Assembly (NCBI GenBank): GCA_917880885.1
Contig: OU862912.1
Coordinates: forward strand, 50,579,117-50,643,116
Origin: Limnephilus marmoratus
Taxonomy: Eukaryota > Arthropoda > Insecta > Trichoptera > Limnephilidae
Length of the DNA: 64,000 nucleotides
Direction: 5' to 3'
Made by a program: the position numbers and the translations under genes. Of the stretch, positions 23,901-33,401 are shown in pieces; the stretch's first letter is position 1, and each line of letters opens with the position of its first letter. The notes below the pieces were generated by a model. It had not been told where the DNA came from. It worked only from the letters and a program-made list of their open reading frames with translations, and made no database searches.

Positions 23901-26900
23901 TTCAATATTGGTTGTCTCTTCACCAAAAGTTACATTCTTTATAGGTGAAATATCCAAGGTACTATTCAGCAATTCTGTATTTCTGTCATCCAAATCATGC
24001 TTGAGTGGAGAAGACATGATATTACCGGCTGAATGAGCACACTCTTCATCGTCATCAGATAATACAATTAAATCTGATGGCGCACTACAAACATCAGAAG
24101 GTGCATTGTCGGCAGCATCCTCAAGAGGATTCGGTACGATGACCGTCTCCACTGAAGCCTTGTCATTTTGGGAAACCAGTTCTTTAACAGGCTCGGTATT
24201 GGCTTCTGCTATTTGTTGTGTGGAAAGATCTGCAAAAGATGTTGTCTTGATTTCTACTTTGCCTTCCTTGGTATTTAAACTGGTCTCGGAATCTGGGGTG
24301 ATCACATCTTGTTGCAACTCTTCTTCAGGCTTGTCCATTGGTGTTGTTATCATTCCAATAGAAGTTTTTTTAAACAGCGGTTTAATTTGAGACGTACTGG
24401 AATCATCAGCACTCACAACTTGTAAAGTATCCATTTCTGATATGGTTTCAGAGGACATACTGGTGTTATCTCCACATTTTAATGGCGTTATTTCATTGGC
24501 TTCTGTAATAGTTTTTGGGGGGGTTTCAACTTTATCTGCACTGGAATCCTTACAATTAATATTTATCACTGCAATTTCCTCCATAGAATTTTGAATTTTT
24601 TCTGAGGTCTCATTTTTTTCTATGGATAGTGAATTCACAGTTTTTGAGGAAATGTCTTTAAATACATTAGATAACCTTTTGGAAACCTTTACCGATAATT
24701 TGACAGGTTCTTTGGACTTGATAAGAGGTAAAGTATCTGTCAATGTTAATGTTTGACATGACAAAGGAGCGGTTCCACCGAGATCTACAGAATGTTCAGA
24801 AGACATAAAATTTGTTGAGTCGGTTGGAATACTTATATCAGTTTTTGCACTAGTGTCCAAGTTTAATGTCGCTTCAAAAGACCTGCTTCCGATTTCATCT
24901 TGATCCTCAATTTCCATAGGTGTGATTGAGACCGGTTTTTTCCTGCATTCAGTAGATATTCTCCTCAGTGTAGTTTTCAATGATTTAATGGAAAAATCAG
25001 CCTTCGTGTTAGTGCCAATTTCTGTAATTGTCTCATGAATTTGTATGCCTTCCGGTGCATTATTTTTGGATCCAGTTGATAATCTTCTTGGTTTTTTTGT
25101 TTTGATAGGATGATCAGCCTCTGTTGCAGCTGAAGTATCCATCTGCAATATTCTTTCAGAAGATATGTTAATAATTTCATCTTTTAATGTGTCGGCTTTG
25201 AGCGAGGGTGTTATTATAGGTGCATTGGATTCATCAGCATTATTTGAAACAGGCAAAGATTCTGAATTAATTTCTTCAGTTTCTTTTATTTCGATTGCAG
25301 TTGTATTTATGATCTGGGGGGTTGAAATTTTTGTAATTTTTAAGTTTTTTCCTCTTCCATTAATAACTGCCGATATTCTTCTGGGTGTTTTAATGGAGGA
25401 TACGCTTGAATCCTGGGAACTTGCAATTACATCCTCAGATTCCGGAGGAGGGGGGCTACAAGCGACACTCTCATTTTCTTCATCAGAAATAACAAAAACG
25501 ACAGATAGGGATTTGGTCAAACTATCTTTGATAGTTGTTGAAACAGTGGTGTTTTCATTAAGTGGAATTTCTGTCTGTACATTGTCAGCTTCTTGGGGAC
25601 ATTTTACATTTTTGACTGGATTTGAGTCGCTAATGGAAAGATATTCAGTATTCTTTTCAATTGGAGTTTTGATGGTAGACATTCTCCTTCTTTTGATGGT
25701 ATTCTCAGTGGTAGGAGTACTTTGACTGGTACCAGGAACAGGTCCCACACTGTACCTTCTTCTGGCCTTGCGAGAACTGTCCAAAATCTCTATTGATGGG
25801 TGTCCTTCCACAGTATCTATTTCTAATTCCTTCATGAGGCGAGTTTTCTGTTTCCTTTTTTTAGTAGGCGTAATTTGGGGAATCTTTGGAGATCCTTGCA
25901 TGTCACCGGCGGCATCAGCATTGACGGAACGAGGGGATAGGAAAGCAGTTTTATCGTCAATGGCTGAGGAAGAAGCCTTCGGGGATGCGATAAAGCGGGC
26001 GTCGTCCGGATCGAATTTGTTGGGTTTCCGTCTAGTCCGGAGGGGTCGCTCAGATTCGGTTAAGTTAGGACTGCTCGATGCTGGAGGGCTAGATATCCCC
26101 TCTTGCGCGCCTTCGTGCAATTTTTTCATACTTTTTTCTAACCTCGCAGCTAGAGAACTTTTCTTGTTCGGTCTTTCTACATGGGGAGAGTTTTTAATAT
26201 CAATATTCTCAATATTTGCATCAGTGATTACAGGGCAGATATTTTTCGGCTTCAAATTTTTGTCTTTTAAATTTTCAATCACTGGCAATGAGTTCAAATC
26301 TTTAGGGGACTCCATCAAACCAGGATTCGGTATGTTTCTGAGAACTTTTTTGACAGAGATATCATCAACCTTTTCTCTAATGGGAGTCTTATCAACTTGT
26401 TTCTCATTCACCTTTTCTCTAGTGGGAGTTTTATCAACTTGTTTCTCGCTCACCTTTTCTCTATTAGTAGTTTTATCAACTTGTTTCTCATTCACCTTTT
26501 CTCTAGTGGGAGTTTCATCAACTTGTTTCTCATTCACCTTTTCTCTAATGGGAGTTTTATCAACTTGTTTCTCATTCACCTTTTCTCTATTAGGAGTTTT
26601 ATCAACTTGTTTCTCATTCACCTTTTCTCTAGTGGGAGTTTTATCAGCTTGTTTCTCATTCACTTTTTTGCTGTCCTTGAGTGCCGCAGCATTCTCCTCC
26701 TGGTCATGGCTTTTAGAGGAATCACTTGCTCCTTCGTAGCCAGCAGGTTTCCAGGTCTTCAAACTGTAGTCGTCTTGGGATTGTGAAAGATCTTCATAAA
26801 GTGCAGGAATATTTTCTCGCCGCCGTGTAATTACTTCTTTTTGATGATCCGTTAGCTTTTTGGGATCAAATTTCCATGTTGGTTTGATAGTAACGAACTC

Positions 26901-29900
26901 ATCTTCCGGAATCTTTTTAGTTTTGTCGCTTTTACCTTTTTTGATTTTGACTTCCTTTTCTATATCTGACTTTTCTGCAGGGAGTTTGAAAGGCTTTCTT
27001 TCAGACACTGTTACTCCCAACATTCCTTGTATCTTCAGAGCGGCACTTTCGTCAATGGTAGAGTTCTTAGAAGATTCTTCATACTTCTGCAGCAGTTGGT
27101 GTAACACAGCGGTACATTTGCTTGTAATACCCGGAGTATTGTCACGCTTCAGTAACTGTGATATAATTTCCAACACAGTCTGTGTTAATTGATTTTTAAA
27201 AAGGGGAGCAGTGAAATTAGGAAGGGTATCCACCAACTTCAAGACATGAACTTCTAATTGACCCGCATCCCATTTCTGAAAAAGAAAATATAAGTATTAT
27301 TAAAAATTTTTTTTCGTAGGACAATATAATATACCATCACAATATTATTGCCTTTTTCAAGGTAGCACACACCCACGACACAATATAATTTAAAACAATG
27401 GTGGTTTTTAGAATAAAAAAATTTGAATAATAAAGTCAACAGCCAAAGAAAAGAACATAGTTTGACTTACTTGGTTTACCATAAAGCCAATACATTTTAA
27501 CATGGCTTCTGAAACATGGATGAGTTGCTGGACATACTGAGGAGTGGCCCTTCGGATGTTGTAGGCAGAGAGAGCTGCCCCCACAGCATCTGTCATCTCA
27601 CAGAGACCAATCACCACCACATCACACATCTCCCCCGCCTCTACCTTCCCCAGGATCCTGTGGACTCCCTCGAGAACTGGCGACAAATAGGTCACTTGTC
27701 CGGCTGGAAAACAATCACCATCACATTAATCTGACATACTTATAAATAAAAGATCAAGTTTAGAAATTGGTTTAAAAAAAGAGCCTCATATTACTAAAGA
27801 AACATCACAAATTTACAGTCAGCCGGCATTTGTAACTTCATGTATTCCCCATTAAAAGAAGAATGTAAGAATGATGAATTAAGGTCTGCGAAAACTCTCA
27901 AATCGCACACCAAAGCAATCCATTTAATTCTATTGCTAAAACATCTTGAATTACTGAAAAAAATCTAAAAAAAGTTGCCATCGACCAATAAATTGGGATT
28001 CTTGCAAAACTTTTGATGGAATATGAAAGAAATGAAAGATGTTTTATAGTACGTGTTATCTCTCCGGCCTTACAGTGAAAACAGATGGAAAGCTATGGAC
28101 ACCAAGATTACAGAGAGAGGGGCATGAAGTTGAGTCTTTCAAATACCAGCGGTTACATGTAAATGTTTCAGTGGCCAGTTATAATCATAGGCGGTTTTAT
28201 GTTTGAATATTCTAATCAGAATTGTTCGATTGTTGGACTCCAGATACTAATATCTACAGCCTGTATGTCGGACGAATATCTACAGCTCATATGTTGAACT
28301 AATATCTACGAACTTCAGTGTTGACTAATATCTACAGAGCTAAGGTCGGACGAATATCTATGACGGTCCCAGTGTTGACTAATATCTACAGAGCGTAAGT
28401 TGAACTAATATCTACAGAGCGTAGGTTGGACTAATCAGCTAAATGTGTCCAATAGTCCGATATTAGGGATTTTTACATACATACTTACATAAATTAAGTT
28501 TTTTAAACTGCATACACAATATTAAGTTATTCAAGTATGCTATACATAATTGCAAATCCAACCTCTGCCAGTGCTGTAGATATTCATCAACACTTTGGTT
28601 CTCATAGATATTAGTCAACAGTTTGAGCTGTAGATATTCGTCAACGCTTTGGTTCTCATAGATATTAGTTCGATTTTTTCAGTTTTTGGAATTCCTGTAG
28701 ATATTAGTAGACGCCTCCGATTGTTGATGTGAGATTTTATTGGCATAATTAAAATGATTCTTACCAGGATGGTCTTCTAGGCGTTTCTTGATTATGCAGG
28801 GCAGAACACAGATGCAAAGAAGGTTGCTTGAATTTTTGGATTCTTCAGACAGCTTCAAAACAGTATTCAGGATGCTCTCATCAAACAGATGAGTTACGTT
28901 TCTCCGCAGGCTAGCTACCTTCAGGCACATATATGCAAACAACTTCTTCCATGATGACACAACTCGCAAAATCTGTAATGAGAAATATAATTGAACCAGT
29001 GACTTAATAATATAATTATTAAATTATTAAATAAACTAGCAGTCTCGTTAGTTACCTTTTTAGTGGGGATTTCCTGGTGCAGCAACCACAAAAGTACAGC
29101 ATTGCAGATGTCATTATTGAAAGTGTACTTTTCACAGCACATATCTTCGGCCAGAGCACTCCACAAGGCGGGGCCATGGTCAGCCCCCGATAGTCGGGGC
29201 AAAATCCAGCCACAGAAGTCTATCACTGATCCATCCAACCCCGCTGAAGTTAAGTTGCTTAAATTGTACACTTTCGAATCCATCAAGTCTCTGGAAGTGA
29301 TTTTAAAAACGGCAATTAGTACTGAAGTTTATTTATGTATTATCAAAAATACCCAAAATTAGGCAAATGTCCTTATCGACACTGAAAAGGAAAAATGGGT
29401 AAAGCGCCGTACAGCTGTGATATTAAAAGCGAACCTTCACAATAAGCTAGATTGTTCGCTTGTGTCGGTCAAATAAAACTCTTTAACACTTGATTTGATG
29501 AACACAAGCACAAACAATATACCTGTACTCTTATTGAGTGGGTTCATCCTTAATGTCATAGCTCTACGGCGCTTCAGCCATTTTTACTTTCCAGGGTCAA
29601 TATGAACACTTGCCTAGTTTGCCGTTCAGTGCAAAAATCAGTATTGTCATGGATTAATACTCACTTTTTGTAAAGCGACTCTGTTAACTGCAATAAGAGA
29701 AGAGACTGAATAGGCGTGTGTTCCAATTCATCCTTGTTGGCTACATCATTCAGGTAGGCACTGGAATATCCTAGACTAGGGTCCGAGACCAATGGCAAAA
29801 TATCCAATACCATAAGTTCAGCAAGTTCTGTGTTTTCAGCAGCCTCCTAAAATGTATATTGTTTATAATATTATTACTTTTTAAGCTTTTTAAATACATA

Positions 29901-32779
29901 ACTAAACAAAAAGCATTGTATTAAATGTTGTATTACCGTAGATAAATATTGAAGGACTTTCAATAATTCAGAAAATTGAAATGGCACGACTAGAGGCTTT
30001 GTAATTATCTTCAAAAAAGACACCCAGATGCATCGCGCATTCTGCTTCAAATTTTTCCTTGTATCTTCATCTGCCTGGTTCATATTTTTGCAGATCAACA
30101 CGGTCACTTGTTTGATCACGTGCATCCACCGATCGACACAGCTTAGAAATAGACTCTCGGTTAGTATAGGTTGAGTCAGTTTTAAAAAATCTTCACTGAG
30201 ACAACCCGGACAAGAGTCAGCGTGACCGAATATTTCAACAGCCGCCTTGATTGAGAATTTCTGGACATTTGGGAACACCAATCCGGGAATCACGTCCATT
30301 TTTTTCTTATCACATCCAAAGCAAAATTGAAGGAAGGGGTACAAATTGAGATCAGTCCGGATGCTGGCATTTTGCTTCAAGATATAAATAAGATACCACC
30401 AGACGTCTAGCTTCACGATGGCTATCTCTTCGGTCTTGGCATTATTGACTACCAGCGGCGCTGTTAGAAGTTTTATGCCTTTGAGGTTGATGTCTTTGTT
30501 GATCACAAATATATCCATGACTTGTTTCCAGCAGAGGAAGGATTCTCTTCTGGTTTTCTCTATCTTGAAAGCATTCTCCAGGACTGGGAGGATGCAGTTC
30601 AGCAGGCCGCCGTTCTTGCGGAGTTCTTTCCCGATGAGGCGGAGCATGCAACAGAATTGGCGAGACCACAGTTCATCGGAGTTTTGGTACAGTCGAAGCA
30701 TGAATGCTGTGTACCTAAAAAATAAAATGCAGATTGTAAAATAAATTTAAAAAAAAACAATTCAATTGAGTCATCGTGGTTGGTCCACTAAATAAATTTT
30801 GATTAAATTAATGTAAGACTTAAGGTAAAACAGTTGCAACCAAGAAATATGTGAGTATCAATCAAACCCTTGTAATGCAAGACATTTAGCATGGTTCATA
30901 TTTAGAGCAGGAGGGGACAGTGATTACGAGTAAAACCAAGTTATCTGATACCATGACTTTAGGTCGACCAAAACAGCATTTCATGAACATTCTTTTTCTT
31001 CTTCTTGTGCCCTGTCCGTTCAACGGACGTTGGCTATCATGTTGGCTATGCGGACTTTGTTTACTGCGGCCCGGAAGCACATTTCCTTTTCCATATTCTA
31101 TACGAGGCAACCATGCCTCGAAATCAACACGGGTAACGCCATTTGTAACGCCATTTTTTCTCCAAACCCGTGTCCAGTAGAAGGAGGCAAGCGGCATCCT
31201 ACTGTGCAAGGGTTTGTAACGCCAATCCCTTCCCAAACCCGTGTTCAGTACGAGGCAAGCGTCCTCCAAAAGTGATTATAGCATAAAAAAGGAAGTGTTT
31301 GCATAAACTCATAATATAATGGATGGGCAAAAAAACGCAAACAGCCTTACTAATAAAATAAATAAAAACACTTTATAATATAGTACTTATAACACTTTGG
31401 GACGATATCACAGAGGTGTCAATATCTTTTTCCGATTTTTCTGTTACCAGATTGTTTCGCTTATATTGTCTTCATTTAATTAAATATTACAATTTGAGGT
31501 TTTACTCATAAAGTTAAAATAAAAATACATTATTTTTCAGCTAGTTTTTATCTAATTTCAAAGCCTATTCTTTTTTAACAATTTTCTCAAAACGCAACCT
31601 AAATTCAGCCAGAAGTAGATTATGATCCGATGGTACATCAGCACCCGGGTATGTTTTTGCAGACTTAATCGAGTTCTTGTATCTTTTGTTGATGGAAATA
31701 TGTATAGTCAATTTGATTTCATATAATTCTTTGGACTGAGTCTGCTGGTGACTTCCGTGTATATAAACGCCTTTCCGGTAATTTGAAGAATGTATTAGTA
31801 ACTGCTAATTCGTTTTCTATGCACAATTGGAAGAACCGATATCATCTTTCATTCCTCGTACCGAGACCATGAACATTACGCTGGCAAATTGCAATGGCTG
31901 AAAATGGCAGAATTTTGGGAACAAAAGACTATGGAAAGCCAGAAGTGGAACACCATAAAGAAGCTTTTCAAGATGTTTTGAAAACCTGTGTGGTTTGGGG
32001 ATGATTATTTTTTATATATTATTACTCAGTGTGGGAGGAGGGTATGGGTACCGCCGCCCCGGTAACCATATATTGGCTAAAAAACACCCCTGCCATAGGT
32101 CACCCCAAATGGTTCTTAGTTTGGTGACTTAGCAGGGGTGCCCGGGTTCATGGGGTGAGGTTTGTCTGGGTCTTGGTGGCCAATGCGTTTGCCCACCTAC
32201 TTCGTGGCGGGCCAGATTGGGAGAGATCGATTGAGGGAGACCTAACAAAAGTCTCTCAAAGGCTGACCCATCGCCTTGCACCAAAATGGGAGGGATGGAT
32301 TCATACGTCCGTCACTCCTTGACACATTGACCCCCAGATTCCTACCCACCCCTAGAACCTTTTTCCTTCCCAGAACTTCCTCTCCTTTTCCCTAAGACCC
32401 TCCACACAGCATCCCCTAAGATGACATAGGCTCTGAGGGTTTTTTTTTTCTTAGGCCTCATGTGTGGAGACAATGTAATTTTTTTTTAAATTAGCATGCG
32501 GAGACAGATGTTAGTGTATTAATAACAAATAACTTACTGTTTTTTATCCTTGATATTATTGCAGACATTTATCCACTTAGAATTGTTCTCGTAATCTATT
32601 TTGGACAGCTCGGGCAGGATCTTTTCCACGGCCTCCACTGCCAGCTTCCTGTGACCGTTCCCGGGCACGTACATCATGGGCACGAGGTGGGAGAACCAGG
32701 TGCTCAGCCCATCACTCACAAACTCGCCCTTCTTCTCGTCTGGTATCAGCTTTATCCACGTTAAAAGCAACTGGAGTAT
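20944..32779 (-). CDS. Rif1: Telomere-associated protein Rif1 (replication timing / PP1 adaptor), lacking N-terminal exons
   Basis: Exons in transcript order: 32779-32538, 30714-29937, 29846-29665, 29290-29056, 28972-28765, 27703-27471, 27275-23289, 23203-22211, 21240-20944 (TGA). All are GT-AG and phases join exactly, giving about 2,384 residues. Rif1 recruits PP1 to oppose DDK phosphorylation of MCM, setting replication timing, and acts at breaks. Evidence: helical HEAT-type repeats in the first six exons (LDVWWYLIYILKQ, a family block); LTDHQKEVITRRRENIPAL, the conserved segment after the HEAT region; a 1,329-codon exon of disordered Ser/Thr-Pro-rich sequence; RVSF PP1-docking motif at the start of the next exon; then TIGDLARMTELKIQRLPL plus SPK, the conserved C-terminal DNA-binding region. 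About 150-200 N-terminal residues are missing. The preceding SILK-type motif appears only as PILK. Confidence 0.93.
21340..21860. repeat. MITE-like repeat in last Rif1 intron
   Basis: Shares CAGCG/CAGAATCGC-type words and GGGTCAAAATCGC with the inner element at 18818-19332, in inverse orientation. Ends resemble AACCGCTCAGGTGCCGC. It explains the short open frames here. Confidence 0.5.
22211..23203 (-). CDS. Rif1: Rif1 exon with RVSF PP1-docking motif and C-terminal domain
   Basis: 331 codons, phase 0 at both ends. The exon begins KKRVSFHDPP, so the PP1-binding RVxF motif is encoded at codons 3-6 of the exon. Later codons give TIGDLARMTELKIQRLPL and SPKLKTAKSVLAAYEKQ, matching the C-terminal domain of animal Rif1. 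A basic stretch (KKLKKRKLS, KAKKSRNN) near the end could be a nuclear signal. Confidence 0.9.
23289..27275 (-). CDS. Rif1: Rif1 large disordered exon
   Basis: A single 3,987-bp exon (1,329 codons, phase 0 at both ends) codes the end of the HEAT region, the LTDHQKEV block, seven 14-residue repeats and a long low-complexity region. It contains many SP/TP sites, for example ISPIKNVTFGEE, EDVIASSQDSS and LFSPVKSLPKS, typical targets for CDK or DDK in Rif1 proteins. It ends with PILKKLIGDD and SPSPSSK, about 20 residues before the RVSF motif in the next exon. Long antisense open frames across it are shadows. Confidence 0.9.
26370..26663 (-). repeat. In-frame 42-bp tandem repeat inside Rif1
   Basis: Seven copies of a 14-residue unit, consensus VNEKQVDKTPxREK, in frame. 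Variation between copies is mostly at x (T, N, I) and single changes (Q-A, K-E, N-S). Unit length divisible by three keeps the reading frame, so copy number can vary without breaking the protein. Confidence 0.95.
28240..28705. repeat. Two opposed arrays of a TAATATCTACAG motif in a Rif1 intron
   Basis: About seven copies of GACTAATATCTACAG or close variants run forward at 28245-28440, spaced roughly 30-40 bp. After a ~130-bp spacer come five copies of the inverse CTGTAGATATTAGTC at 28574-28705. The arrays can fold on each other. It lies between the exons at 28765 and 27703. No ORF. Confidence 0.85.
29376..29600. mobile_element. Tc1/mariner-type MITE (copy 2)
   Basis: TA on both sides. Ends TCGACACTGAAAAGG and inverse CTTTCCAGGGTCAA; inner inverted block AAAGCGCCGTA with ACGGCGCTT. 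Same family as 7849-7969. It is in a Rif1 intron. Confidence 0.65.
30990..31270. repeat. Unclassified repeat in Rif1 intron
   Basis: Contains TTCTTCTTCTTGTGCCCTGT and CCGTTCAACGGACGTTGGC, reminiscent of the 3' part of RTE-type elements, and an internal repeat of CAAACCCGTGTCCAGTA / CAAACCCGTGTTCAGTA. Assignment is uncertain. Confidence 0.35.
31425..31520 (+). repeat. Body of the tRNA-headed repeat, without the tRNA head
   Basis: Matches the downstream part of the repeat at 52574-52680: TATTGTCTTCATTTAATTAA, then TTTTACTCATAAAGTT. The tRNA-like head is absent in this copy. Confidence 0.65.
31560..31835 (-). pseudogene. Relic of a LINE endonuclease domain
   Basis: The minus strand reads, with frameshifts, LCIENELAVTNTFFKLPERR, RNQIDY-like residues, then KTYPGADVPSDHNLLLAEFR. 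This is the C-terminal half of an EEP-type endonuclease of RTE-like LINEs, with the SDH catalytic block visible. Stops and frameshifts show it is dead. It sits in a Rif1 intron. Confidence 0.65.
32030..32490 (+). repeat. ~450-bp unclassified repeat, near full length (copy A)
   Basis: Begins GGGAGGAGGGTATGGGTACC, contains GGTGACTTAGCAGGGGTGCC and GGGTTCATGGGGTGAGG, and ends with the hairpin region CTCCACACAG ... TGTGTGGAG followed by an AT-rich tail. It is in a Rif1 intron, opposite to Rif1. Confidence 0.8.
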
Positions 32780-32892
32780 CTGGAACAAACAAAAAAAATA
32801 AATAATCATCGGGTCCTTTTTTCACTGACAATATTCAATGTGAATACTAAATGATTTTTTTAAATATACATATATTTGTATACCCTATTAAT

Positions 32893-33165
32893 TAGTGACC
32901 GACCGAAGGTTCGGTTTCGGCAAAAATATCTAGTTAAATAGTTCGGCAAATAATCTAGCAGAAAATCTGCCGAAACTGAAACCGAAGCTTTTTTAGACAT
33001 GATAAAAATCGATTGTTTACTGTTATTTGGCTTATTTTTAACACTTATTCAGACAGTTAACAAGTGTTAAATTAAATAAATAAATAAAATAATAATTAAA
33101 GTATGCGAAAAAATAACAAAACATGTTAACTACTTCATGGAACTTCTTGTTCAGCTGACTTCTGG
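32893..33165. repeat. hAT-like element end (TAGTGNCCGACCGAA family, copy 1)
   Basis: Starts TAGTGACCGACCGAAGG. Shares, inverted, about 230 bp with 39755-39979: AACACTTATTCAGACAGTTA, AAATAAATAAATAAAATAAT and GTATGCGAAAAAATA. Includes the uninterrupted target site of the MITE found in the other copy. Classification as hAT is tentative. Confidence 0.5.
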
Positions 33166-33331
33166 TGAGTTCGTGGCTCGTATTTCACCCACCGTCATTA
33201 GCAAAATACCACGGACGTAGGAATATATGGACCTGCCCTAAGTGATAAAAGCGTATTGTTTCCCCCTCCCCATAACGGTTCCATGGAACCGCCTGGGCTT
33301 ACGAGAGCCGCCTCCCTTGAATCTCAAAACG

Positions 33332-33339
33332 TGACGTCA
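33332..33339. promoter_or_regulatory. CRE-like palindrome upstream of the THAP gene
   Basis: TGACGTCA, the full CREB/ATF consensus, lies 63-70 bp before the proposed ACG start of the THAP gene. A role is inferred from position only. Confidence 0.35.
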
Positions 33340-33401
33340 TCATTCTTGTTCTGACCAGCGCCGAAGTCACATAGTACATTTTACGAAATAACAAGGCAAA
33401 A

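Noticed and set aside
26370..26663. Regular 42-bp repeats resembling a CRISPR-like array
   Set aside because: Repeats are contiguous, without unique spacers, and code in frame inside an exon of an animal gene.
25165..26786. Long open frames on + opposite Rif1 (for example 25768-26739)
   Set aside because: Antisense shadows of the Rif1 disordered exon; their repeats (FSFTFSLVGVLSTC-like) are the reverse of the 42-bp Rif1 repeat.
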